This document shows positions 36,768-42,917 of a DNA stretch of 42,917 nucleotides, piece after piece. The DNA comes from Nitrospira sp. GTDB taxonomy: Bacteria > Nitrospirota > Nitrospiria > Nitrospirales > Nitrospiraceae. The position numbers and the translations under genes are program-made. The notes beneath the pieces were generated by a model that made no database searches, was not told where the DNA came from, and was given only the letters and a program-made list of their open reading frames with translations. The stretch is from assembly GCA_021323395.1 (NCBI GenBank), contig JAJONL010000025.1, positions 1 to 42,917 of the forward strand. Reading direction: 5' to 3'. How positions within the stretch are numbered: the first letter of the stretch is position 1; each line of letters opens with the position of its first letter.

Positions 36768-37313
36768 TTAGGGCTCTGCCGGGTCTGCGTCGAGTTCCAG
36801 ATTCCAATACAAGTAGTCCCGCCAGCTTTCCGGCGTATTGCGAATGCCGATCGTAATGGTGACGGTGGGACTCCAGCGAGGCTTCACGGGCTTCTTGATG
36901 AGACGCATATTGGCTTCTTCAGGAGTGCGGCCACTCTTGCGGTTGTTGCATCGCCAGCAGGCCGTCACGATGTTTTCCCACGTCTTTCGCCCTCCCTTCG
37001 CGATCGGTACAACGTGGTCGAACGTCAATTCCTCGGTGCGGAACTTGTGTTTGCAATATTGGCAGCAATACCCGTCGCGCGTGAAAATATTGATGCGGGA
37101 AAACTTCACGGCCCGGTGGCTCTCCTTCAGCTTAACGAGCTTCAGGAGACGCATCACGGATGGAAGCTTGATCGTGATAGAAATGCCGTGGATTTGGCGG
37201 TCGTAAACTTCGAGGACTTCGACCTTCCCCTGCCAGAGCAAGGTAATGGCCTTTTGCCAATGCAGGACTCGCAACGGTTCATAGGTGGAGTTGAGCAACA
37301 GGGTCATTTCCAT
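36768..37313 (-). CDS. HNH endonuclease-family protein
   Basis: A 181-residue stand-alone HNH protein. The nuclease core runs from about residue 75: a zinc knuckle CQYC (84-87), DHVVPIAKGG with the catalytic His100, and TWENIVTACWRCNNRKSGRTPEEA with Asn114 and the second cysteine pair (119, 122). The N-terminal part (LLLNSTYEPLRVLHWQKAITLLWQGKVEVLE) defines a common chromosomal HNH family of unknown role. ATG 37313 has GGGAGC upstream. No intron, phage or restriction gene is next to it. Confidence 0.88.
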   Translation of the reverse strand: MEMTLLLNSTYEPLRVLHWQKAITLLWQGKVEVLEVYDRQIHGISITIKLPSVMRLLKLVKLKESHRAVKFSRINIFTRDGYCCQYCKHKFRTEELTFDHVVPIAKGGRKTWENIVTACWRCNNRKSGRTPEEANMRLIKKPVKPRWSPTVTITIGIRNTPESWRDYLYWNLELDADPAEP

Positions 37314-37508
37314 AGCAGCTCCCGGGTCTCCTATGAGTGCACTCTTGTAAGAATAGCAAAATGACGGCGGCGTTATATCCTTCCCTGAGAACGAGTGCTC
37401 AATCTATGCCATATGTAGCTAATGAAATCAAGCGCTTAGGCTGTAATGCGCAGAATGTTACCCGGCTGTAAGACGCAACAGACGCTCTTGTAATATACGA
37501 AGGACCCT

Positions 37509-37835
37509 ATGGATTCATTCCCCATCTATGTCACCGTGGCCCAGGTTGACGAGATTCCTCCTGGTACCTGCCGAACGGTAAAGGTGGATGGCATCTTTCT
37601 CGCCCTTTGCAATGTGAATGGAACATTTCGGGCGGTCGATAACACCTGTCCCCATGCAGGGGGGCCGCTGGGTGAAGGCTCGCTGGATGGAGAAGTGCTG
37701 GAATGCCCCTGGCATGGATGGCAATTCAATGTCCGCACCGGCGAACGTCCAGAAAATCCCGAGATCTGTGTGACGTGCGTCGAGGTGCGAGTACAAGGCG
37801 CGAACGTGCAAGTGAAAACGCCGCTTACATTGTAG
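37509..37835 (+). CDS. Rieske-type [2Fe-2S] ferredoxin
   Basis: A 108-residue soluble Rieske protein. The cluster ligands are clear: CPHAGGPLGEG (Cys47, His49) and CPWHGWQFNVRTG (Cys66, His69). It resembles the small subunit NirD of assimilatory nitrite reductase and oxygenase ferredoxins; no partner gene is adjacent, so the electron acceptor is unknown. The 3' end overlaps by 11 bp the convergent gene at 37825. Confidence 0.92.
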   Translation: MDSFPIYVTVAQVDEIPPGTCRTVKVDGIFLALCNVNGTFRAVDNTCPHAGGPLGEGSLDGEVLECPWHGWQFNVRTGERPENPEICVTCVEVRVQGANVQVKTPLTL

Positions 37836-38280
37836 GAGGCAGCGGCGGAGAATCGGAGCCGGGACCGCGCGGCCGGCCACCCTCCGGTCCTTCCGGCATC
37901 AGGCCATCGGCCGGCAACGAGGCGGCGTTCACCCGCTTCGTGGCTAAATCGACGTGCCAAATGAAATCCCGTTCGAACCATTGCGTGGTTCCCTGTTCGC
38001 GCATGTAGATACGAACCTCATACCGTTGCCCTTCCTGCTTGATCACCTGCCATTCCCCCAAACGCAACCCGAGCTTGCGAGCTTCCTGAATGCGGGCCCG
38101 CTCATTGAATGCTTGCAGAATCGTGGGGTAGCCCACCGCTCGGTGGGTCTGCACCAAGGCCAACGCCTCTGCTGCCTGAGGGTCGGTCATGGGGTTGAGG
38201 GTGGGTGGTTTCATCCACCAATACACCAACCCTCCGGCAACGAGCAGAAGAAGAACCGCGTAATGGATCGCTTTACTCAT
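37825..38280 (-). CDS. unrecognised membrane-anchored protein
   Basis: I do not recognise this 151-residue protein. It has an N-terminal membrane helix (residues ~6-22, AVLLLLVAGGLVYWW), a soluble region with helices (DPQAAEALALVQTHRAVGYPTILQAFNERARIQEARKLG) and beta strands (GEWQVIKQEGQRYEVRIYMREQGTTQWFERDFIWHVD), and a Pro/Gly-rich C-terminus. The alternating charged and aromatic strand residues look like a real folded domain. The end overlaps the Rieske gene tail-to-tail. Confidence 0.7.
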   Translation of the reverse strand: MSKAIHYAVLLLLVAGGLVYWWMKPPTLNPMTDPQAAEALALVQTHRAVGYPTILQAFNERARIQEARKLGLRLGEWQVIKQEGQRYEVRIYMREQGTTQWFERDFIWHVDLATKRVNAASLPADGLMPEGPEGGRPRGPGSDSPPLPPTM

Positions 38281-38409
38281 ACGTGTAAGACCATAGGCTC
38301 AAAAGACCTCATCGATGACTGGCCATCATATGTGGCGCCAGATTTCACTGTCAATCCGCAGGCAGGCTTGCGGCGGGCGACCGGTGGCGACAGCCGACGA
38401 TCGCTCAGC

Positions 38410-38440
38410 TTGACAAGGCCGCGCAACGCTGTGGTACAAG
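38410..38440 (+). promoter_or_regulatory. possible promoter of the GGCT-like gene
   Basis: A perfect TTGACA (38410-38415) is followed after a long 19-bp spacer by an extended -10 of the form TGGTACAAG (hexamer 38435-38440). It lies about 43 bp upstream of the start at 38483. The rest of 38281-38482 holds no gene I can see. Confidence 0.4.
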
Positions 38441-38482
38441 TACCGGTCAACCTTCGCCACCTAATCGGAGCATCATTGTTCA

Positions 38483-38926
38483 ATGAAGTTCTTCTTCTAC
38501 GCGGACAATCTCAATTTGTCTCAGCTCAAGCGTCGCGCCCCCGAACACAAGTTCCTGTTTACCGCCTATCTCCCTGACCACAGCATTCAGTTCTGCCGCT
38601 GGTCGACGCAATGGCGCTGCGGTCTCGCGAGTGTCGTTCCCTCGCCGGGAGAAAAAGTATGGGGAGCCGTGTTCGAGATCACCGACGAAGACCTCAAAAT
38701 TCTGGATGAGTTCGAGGACGATGTTCCGCAGGGCGCGTACCGGCATTTGCCCGTGACCGTGATCACGGCCGAAGACGACAAGATGCTCGTCACAACCCAC
38801 GCGGCAAATCCCATCGGAAAATTCAAACCTAAGGAGCACTACATCGATTGGGTTCTTAAAGGGCTCAAGCAATGGAAGCTGCCCGAAGAATGTATTGAAC
38901 AGTGGCAGGCGTATAAGCCACACTGA
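38483..38926 (+). CDS. gamma-glutamylcyclotransferase-like (AIG2/GGCT fold) protein
   Basis: A 147-residue protein with the GGCT pattern: an opening YADNLN in place of the common YGSNL, AYLPDHSIQFCRWS, and VWGAVFEITDEDLKILDEFEDDVPQGAYRHLPVTV, where the glutamate in 'DEFED' corresponds to the usual catalytic acid region. Family enzymes cleave gamma-glutamyl amines or glutathione derivatives; the substrate here is unknown. ATG 38483 is the first codon matching the fold. The [2Fe-2S] ferredoxin gene follows after 46 bp. Confidence 0.85.
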   Translation: MKFFFYADNLNLSQLKRRAPEHKFLFTAYLPDHSIQFCRWSTQWRCGLASVVPSPGEKVWGAVFEITDEDLKILDEFEDDVPQGAYRHLPVTVITAEDDKMLVTTHAANPIGKFKPKEHYIDWVLKGLKQWKLPEECIEQWQAYKPH

Positions 38927-38972
38927 GCGCCCTGCGCGTCGGCCATCACCCTATCGAAAACTAGAGGTCACC

Positions 38973-39299
38973 ATGCCAAAACCGAAATATCATATCCTCG
39001 TCTGCACCAATGCCCGCCCGCCCGGCCACCCCAAGCCTTCCTGCGGGGGCCAGGGGTCCGCGCAACTCCTCATGACCTTCAACATGGGGTTGATGCAACG
39101 GGGCATCATGCCGGGAGAAGTGCTTGTTACGGGATCTTCCTGCCTCGGTCCTTGTGAGCAGGGCCCGACGGTCGTCGTCTATCCCGAGGGCATCTGGTAT
39201 TCAAAAGTCACTGAAGCCGACGTCGCCACCATCCTGGATGAGCACATCAAAGGCGGGAAGCCCGCGGAGAAGTTGAAGCCCGATTCTGTCTGGGGCTAA
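38973..39299 (+). CDS. thioredoxin-like [2Fe-2S] ferredoxin
   Basis: A 108-residue ferredoxin with a thioredoxin fold. The four cluster cysteines are visible as LVCTNARPPGHPKPSCGG and GSSCLGPCEQGPTVVVYPEG. Related proteins occur alone or as a subunit of hydrogenases and NADH dehydrogenases (NuoE-like). AGAGGT lies upstream of ATG 38973, and the longer open frame before it lies over the GGCT-like end. moaB follows 22 bp after the stop, so the pair may be co-transcribed. Confidence 0.88.
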   Translation: MPKPKYHILVCTNARPPGHPKPSCGGQGSAQLLMTFNMGLMQRGIMPGEVLVTGSSCLGPCEQGPTVVVYPEGIWYSKVTEADVATILDEHIKGGKPAEKLKPDSVWG

Positions 39300-39321
39300 T
39301 CATTCAAGGTGAGCAGCTACC

Positions 39322-39834
39322 GTGGGACATTCCACTCCACAGGAACACAAAGCCCAGGCACCCCGAAGCGTCGGGTGTATGGTCGTGACCTGTAGCGATA
39401 CCCGCACCGCCGACACGGATACCAGCGGCCAATTGATCATGAGGCTGCTGAAGGAACAGGGACATCAGGTGATGGCCTATTACCTGGTGAAGGACGAGCC
39501 GCTGCTGATCAAGGAGCGGCTCGGTGAGGCGCTGCGGACCGCGGGCATTCACGCCATCATCGTCAATGGCGGAACAGGCATCTCTCGACGGGATTCGACC
39601 TTTGAAGCCGTCGATGCCATGCTTGAAAAACGGCTGGATGGATTCGGCGAAATCTTTCGCGCGCTCACCTATCAGGAGATCGGCTCGCCGGCCATCATGA
39701 CCCGCGCGACCGCCGGCATCGTCCATGGACGAGTCCTGTTCTCCACACCGGGCTCGGAAAATGCGGTGCGTCTGGCCATGGAAAAACTCATCCTTCCCGA
39801 ACTCGGCCACCTCGTCAAAGAACTCAGTAAATAG
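39322..39834 (+). CDS. moaB: MoaB/Mog-type molybdenum cofactor protein
   Basis: Acts at the adenylylation step of molybdopterin before metal insertion. The 170 residues show MVVTCSDTRTADTDTSGQLI, the signature VNGGTGISRRDSTFEAVDAMLEKRLDGFGEIFRALTYQEIG and STPGSENAVRLAMEKLILPELGHL. GTG 39322 has AAGGTGAGC upstream. Sequence alone does not separate MoaB from Mog securely, because MoaB is catalytically weak in some bacteria. No other Mo-cofactor gene is near. Confidence 0.9.
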   Translation: MGHSTPQEHKAQAPRSVGCMVVTCSDTRTADTDTSGQLIMRLLKEQGHQVMAYYLVKDEPLLIKERLGEALRTAGIHAIIVNGGTGISRRDSTFEAVDAMLEKRLDGFGEIFRALTYQEIGSPAIMTRATAGIVHGRVLFSTPGSENAVRLAMEKLILPELGHLVKELSK

Positions 39835-39941
39835 TCGTGAAGCGTCATTCGTGAAGGGCGCCCCTGACTCGTGAGGAGCAAGGGGGGCACGGTATGCGGG
39901 GTTCTTCCAGGGAGAATCCTGACCTGACAATCTACTTATTC

Positions 39942-39960
39942 AAGGATGCTCAAAACGGCC
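39942..39960. repeat. isolated end of the dispersed repeat (fragment)
   Basis: AAGGATGCTCAAAACGGCC matches the terminal repeat of the elements at 40027, 41716 and 42831 but has no partner end nearby. It is followed by a partial GC-rich tract with 'GCAAGGCTGCAG', similar to the element core. Probably a decayed copy. Confidence 0.6.
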
Positions 39961-40026
39961 ACTTCTCACCCGCCCATCCCAGCGCGCCGAGACGCGCTTT
40001 TCCTCAGGCAAGGCTGCAGAAAGACG

Positions 40027-40110
40027 CAGGATGTTCAAGACGGCCTGCCAGCAAGGCCGCAAGGAGACATGCAACCGAGAACGATGCTGGAGGCCGTTTT
40101 CAACATCCTG
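40027..40110. repeat. dispersed repeat, short copy with terminal inverted repeats
   Basis: The 19-bp ends (CAGGATGTTCAAGACGGCC and the inverse of CAGGATGTTGAAAACGGCC) match at 17 positions. The inside carries CCAGCAAGGCCGCAAGGAG, shared with the other copies. The right end touches CTAG, whose TAG is the stop codon of the CBS gene. It codes for nothing I can recognise. 39835-40026 is otherwise empty. Confidence 0.75.
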
Positions 40111-40545
40111 CTAGTCTTGCCCGATTTTCGGTTCCGAATACACCTGATTCGCAGCCAACCGCGATTGCGCGTACCGTTTGTAGTGCATTAACAGATCGCG
40201 GACGGATACGACGCCCACGATCGAGCCGCCTTTGGTCACGGCAAGATGGCGCACGCCGAGATCGCCCATCATATCCTGCGCCTCATCGACCGCCTTATTG
40301 CTTTCGATGGTGCACACGGGTGAGGTCATGATTTTGTCCACCGTGAGTTTCGACACATCCTGGCTACCGGCCAGCGCCTTGCGCACCAAATCGGTATCGG
40401 TCACGATGCCGACATGATTCTTCCCCTTCTTGACAAGGAGAGAGCCGACCCGCAGCTCCCGCATTTTCTTCGCCGCGCCGCGAACAGACGTAGTCGGACC
40501 CACACTTTGAGGATGTTTGTTCATGATCTGCGCCACAGTCGCCAT
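40111..40545 (-). CDS. CBS-domain pair protein, second copy
   Basis: A 144-residue protein with two CBS domains (~1-60 and ~70-125), ending in HVGIVTDTDLVRKALAG and IVGVVSVRDLLMHYKRY. It is a diverged paralogue of the CBS protein in the haem operon (shared GI(I/V)TDTD(M/L)VR and SVRDL motifs) with an extra C-terminal tail. Start ATG 40545 has AAAGGT at suitable distance; an in-frame ATG 21 bp upstream lacks one. The last residues (KIGQD) and the TAG stop run up to the edge of a dispersed repeat. Confidence 0.87.
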   Translation of the reverse strand: MATVAQIMNKHPQSVGPTTSVRGAAKKMRELRVGSLLVKKGKNHVGIVTDTDLVRKALAGSQDVSKLTVDKIMTSPVCTIESNKAVDEAQDMMGDLGVRHLAVTKGGSIVGVVSVRDLLMHYKRYAQSRLAANQVYSEPKIGQD

Positions 40546-40596
40546 ATCACATACCTTTCTGCCCAATGGGACAAGAGAATCGATAATGAAGCCACA

Positions 40597-41628
40597 CTAC
40601 GGAATCGCGAGCACGATCTTACCAAAAAACTTTCTGCTCAGTAGATGTTCTTGCGCCGCCTTCGCGTCGGCCAGCGGGAAGGTCCGATCGATCACCGGCC
40701 GCAACCGCCCTTGCCCGATCAATTGCGCGGCCCTTAGCAATTCGCTCAGAGATCCCATGTACGACCCTTTGATCGTGAGCTGGCGGGAATACACGTAGCG
40801 AAGATCGAGCTTCACCTCCGCCCCGGTCGTGGCCCCGCAGGTCACCAACCGCCCGCCCTTGGCCAACGAGTCGATACACTGCCCCCACACATCCGGTCCG
40901 ATATGCTCGATTACCACATCCACCCCACGGCGATGCGTCAGCTCTCGCACCCGCTGGTTGACCGGCTCACGGCTGTGATTGATCACCTCATCGGCGCCGA
41001 GTGACTTGGCCTTGGCGATCTTGTCGTCGCTGCCGACGGTGGTGAAGACCCTGGCGCCGGCCAGCTTGGCCATCTGGATGGCCATGTGCCCCACCCCACT
41101 CCCCGCCCCCATGATCAACACGTCTTCGCCGAGCCGAAGATCGGCGAGTGAAAACAACATGTGCCAGGCGGTGACGGACACCAGCGGAAACGCTGCCGCC
41201 TGCTCAAAGGTCAACGTGCCTGGAACCGGGTAGACGTTCCTCGCGGGAACCTTGACGTATTCAGCATACCCGCCATGACACATCGCCCCGATCAACCCAT
41301 AGGAACGGCACATATTGTCACGACCGGCAACACAGTGCTCGCACCGTCCGCAACCAACACCGGGAGACACGAACACCCGTTCCCCCTCGACCAGGCCCTC
41401 CACCTGCGAACCGATTTGTTCCACTACGCCGGCGATATCCGAGCCCGAGATGTGGGGCAGCGGCATGGGATAGGCGGGGCTGCCCTGCCTAATCCAAATG
41501 TCGAGGTGGTTCAACGCGCAGGCTTTCACCCGAATGAGCACCTCATTCTGGCTGAGAGTCGGCGCCGGCATCTCTTGGTACTGCAACTTGCCGGGCCCGC
41601 CATGTTCATGAAAAACGACTGCGTTCAT
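40597..41628 (-). CDS. medium-chain dehydrogenase (zinc-type alcohol dehydrogenase / quinone reductase-like)
   Basis: A 343-residue oxidoreductase: GroES-like N-terminal domain, structural zinc lobe GCGRCEHCVAGRDNMC with four cysteines, and NAD(P) domain (DVLIMGAGSGVGHMAIQMAKLAGARVFTTVGSDDK). The usual catalytic zinc ligands are missing: positions near the first ligand read CALNHLD, and GHE is replaced by SGSD. It is therefore probably a zinc-independent reductase. ATG 41628 has GAGGGG upstream; a longer start 12 bp before it lacks support. Confidence 0.9.
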   Translation of the reverse strand: MNAVVFHEHGGPGKLQYQEMPAPTLSQNEVLIRVKACALNHLDIWIRQGSPAYPMPLPHISGSDIAGVVEQIGSQVEGLVEGERVFVSPGVGCGRCEHCVAGRDNMCRSYGLIGAMCHGGYAEYVKVPARNVYPVPGTLTFEQAAAFPLVSVTAWHMLFSLADLRLGEDVLIMGAGSGVGHMAIQMAKLAGARVFTTVGSDDKIAKAKSLGADEVINHSREPVNQRVRELTHRRGVDVVIEHIGPDVWGQCIDSLAKGGRLVTCGATTGAEVKLDLRYVYSRQLTIKGSYMGSLSELLRAAQLIGQGRLRPVIDRTFPLADAKAAQEHLLSRKFFGKIVLAIP

Positions 41629-41715
41629 GTCACCCCTCACGCGTGATTCGTGGCTACATTACGTTTCCGTCCCAATGCACCCTTTCCCGGATGATAACTA
41701 GATACAGCTTTCTCG

Positions 41716-41840
41716 CAAGATGATCAAAACCCCATCTGACAAGGCCGCAGGGAGCCCGGCGACTGCGTCGTACCCTTGTGGTACGTCGCAGGGAGGCGGG
41801 TGACTGAGAACGCAGTGAGATGGTGGTTTCATCATCCTGC
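41716..41840. repeat. dispersed repeat, long copy with internal hairpin
   Basis: About 125 bp with 23-bp imperfect inverted ends (around 41715-41737 and 41818-41840, about 19 matches). The core shares AAGGCCGCAGGGAG and GAGAACG with the 40.0-kb copy and adds an internal hairpin CGTACC-CTTGT-GGTACG. The right end is CAGGATG next to CTAG, whose TAG is the phzF stop codon. There is no coding frame inside that I can support. Confidence 0.75.
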
Positions 41841-42657
41841 TAGAAGGTGAGCGTCCCCTCCACCACCATCATGGCCTGCCCCCCGACCATCACGGCTTGA
41901 ATCACTTCCTCATCGGAATCCACCTGAATCAGAATGCGGGATGGGCGATCGATCTCATATCCCTGCTCAGCGGTAATTTCGGTCATCGGACTGATATCCA
42001 CGACGCCGTGCTGCACCAAGTAGGCGCCCAAGGCGCCGCTGGCGCTGCCGGTCGCAGGATCTTCCACGATCCCGATCAAGGGAGCGAACATGCGCGTATG
42101 CACCGTTGAGGATTGTTCGACCGTCATTGTACTGAACACCATGAGACCATTGGCACCGTACTGCTGAGAGAGTTCCGCAATGGCGGCGACATCGGGAATG
42201 ATCGAACGAACAGCCGTGAGCGTTCGCACCGGCACGATGATGACCGGCAGTCCGGTCGGTTTGGTTGCGACATCACCACACGTTCGATCACACCGTCTCG
42301 CGCATGGATGTCGACAGGAAATAGTCCCAAATTGCATTCCTGCAGAACCCTGGTCACCGGTCCCTTGAGAGTCAGGCGTTTCAGCATCCCCAGCACAAAG
42401 AAGGTGCCGATCACAGGATGTCCGGCAAAGGGAATTTCTTGCGTAGGAGTAAAGATGCGCATTTTGACCACCGCCGCCTTGTCGGTCGGTGGAAAGACGA
42501 ACACGGTTTCCGACAGATTCATTTCGCGAGCGATCTGCTGTAACTCCACATCGGTCAATCCATCGGCGTCCGGAAAAACCGCCACGGGATTCCCACCGAA
42601 TGGTTCGTCGGTAAACACGTCGGCTTGATAGAACTGCAGTCTACGCTGCTCGGCCAT
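41840..42657 (-). pseudogene. PhzF-family isomerase/epimerase gene with internal deletion and frameshift
   Basis: The first part, from ATG 42657 (GAGGAG upstream), encodes the PhzF N-terminal half: VFTDEPFGGNPVAVF, the catalytic glutamate in LSETVFVFP (Glu50), FTPTQEIPFAGHPVIGTFF and RVVMSQPNRP. After about 42258 that frame loses similarity. The second half continues in another frame: PTGLPVIIVPVRTL, GLMVFSTM and FAPLIGIVEDPATGSASGALGAYLVQHG. The family has roughly 30 more residues between the two parts, which are missing. A deletion of a length not divisible by three explains this. Assembly error is an alternative. The substrate of an intact protein would be unknown. Confidence 0.8.
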
Positions 42658-42830
42658 AGGCTCCTCAAGAAAGTTGCTGGCGCATGTTGCCCCGAGTCGC
42701 GTTTTTTTGCAAGGGGCGTCTGAGCGGTTCGGCAGATCAGAATTTCAATACTGAATGTTCAAGGCGCAATTGAACGCTGCGCATGGCGGGCGCTCACATT
42801 TCACGTTTCACAACTAACATTTCACTCCCG

Positions 42831-42917
42831 CAGGATGCTCAAAACGACGTCCACTAGGCCGCAGGCAGGGCAAAACCGGAGGCGTACCCTCAGAGGTACG
42901 TTGAGGATTTTGACGAG
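42831..42917. repeat. dispersed repeat, copy cut by the window end
   Basis: Begins CAGGATGCTCAAAACGACG and shares AGGCCGCAGG and the hairpin CGTACC-CTCAGA-GGTACG with the copy at 41716. The right end lies outside the window. The stretch 42658-42830 before it is the phzF upstream region and holds no gene I can support. Confidence 0.65.

Noticed and set aside
36768-37313. HNH gene as part of a restriction, phage or intron element
   Set aside because: It has ordinary neighbours and belongs to a common stand-alone chromosomal family.
37467-37496. Promoter for the Rieske gene (TAATAT near 37491)
   Set aside because: A -10-like box is present, but no acceptable -35 box at the right distance.
39894-40331. 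145-residue open frame across the dispersed repeat
   Set aside because: It runs over the repeat and the antisense of the CBS gene and shows no protein features.

Overview
The window reads as a chromosomal segment of a free-living Gram-negative bacterium, most likely a Nitrospira-like member of the Nitrospirota. This is inferred from overall protein character, gene order and the style of intergenic DNA; no nitrite oxidoreductase or rRNA marker is present to prove it. It is mostly core metabolism and translation, with a more accessory stretch after about 35 kb.

Region 1 (1-22.0 kb, entirely minus strand). Read in transcription order from the right: a tetrapyrrole operon (ccsA/hemX, hemA, hemC, a cobA-hemD fusion, a CBS-domain gene, hemB), running directly into ribF, tilS and hpt, then ftsH, folP, glmM and comEC. 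Many junctions overlap or are only a few bases apart. After these come a DegT-type aminotransferase, mtnA, ndk, a TPR lipoprotein with a PgaB-like barrel, gcvH and the start of lpdA (cut by the window edge). HemA and HemC make haem precursors by the C5 route. The HemD half of the fusion is broken by an internal deletion that shifts the frame.

Region 2 (22.0-35.0 kb, mostly plus strand). A divergent RsmI-like methylase, a TusA-like protein, a secreted glycine-rich protein with near-consensus expression signals, and tRNA-Leu(CAA) are followed by a YggX-like zinc-ribbon protein, two tandem bifunctional-nuclease (DUF151) genes, rplM-rpsI with a strong terminator, argC-argJ, then rpsB-tsf-pyrH-frr, alr and a DUF4403 protein.

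Region 3 (35.0-42.9 kb, mixed strands). Small genes alternate in direction: a thiamine-binding DUF77 protein, precorrin-2 dehydrogenase (which would work with CobA to make sirohaem), a CcmI C-terminal-like protein, an HNH nuclease, a Rieske ferredoxin, a GGCT-like protein, a thioredoxin-like [2Fe-2S] ferredoxin, MoaB, a second CBS protein, a zinc-type dehydrogenase and a broken phzF. The last 3 kb hold several copies of a short non-coding repeat with terminal inverted repeats and, in two copies, a shared internal hairpin. Two of the copies directly abut the stop codons of neighbouring genes.

The best leads are this repeat family, the two disrupted genes (hemD and phzF) and a 14-bp palindrome beside a near-consensus promoter. 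No CRISPR array, transposase, phage gene or obvious new defence system was seen.
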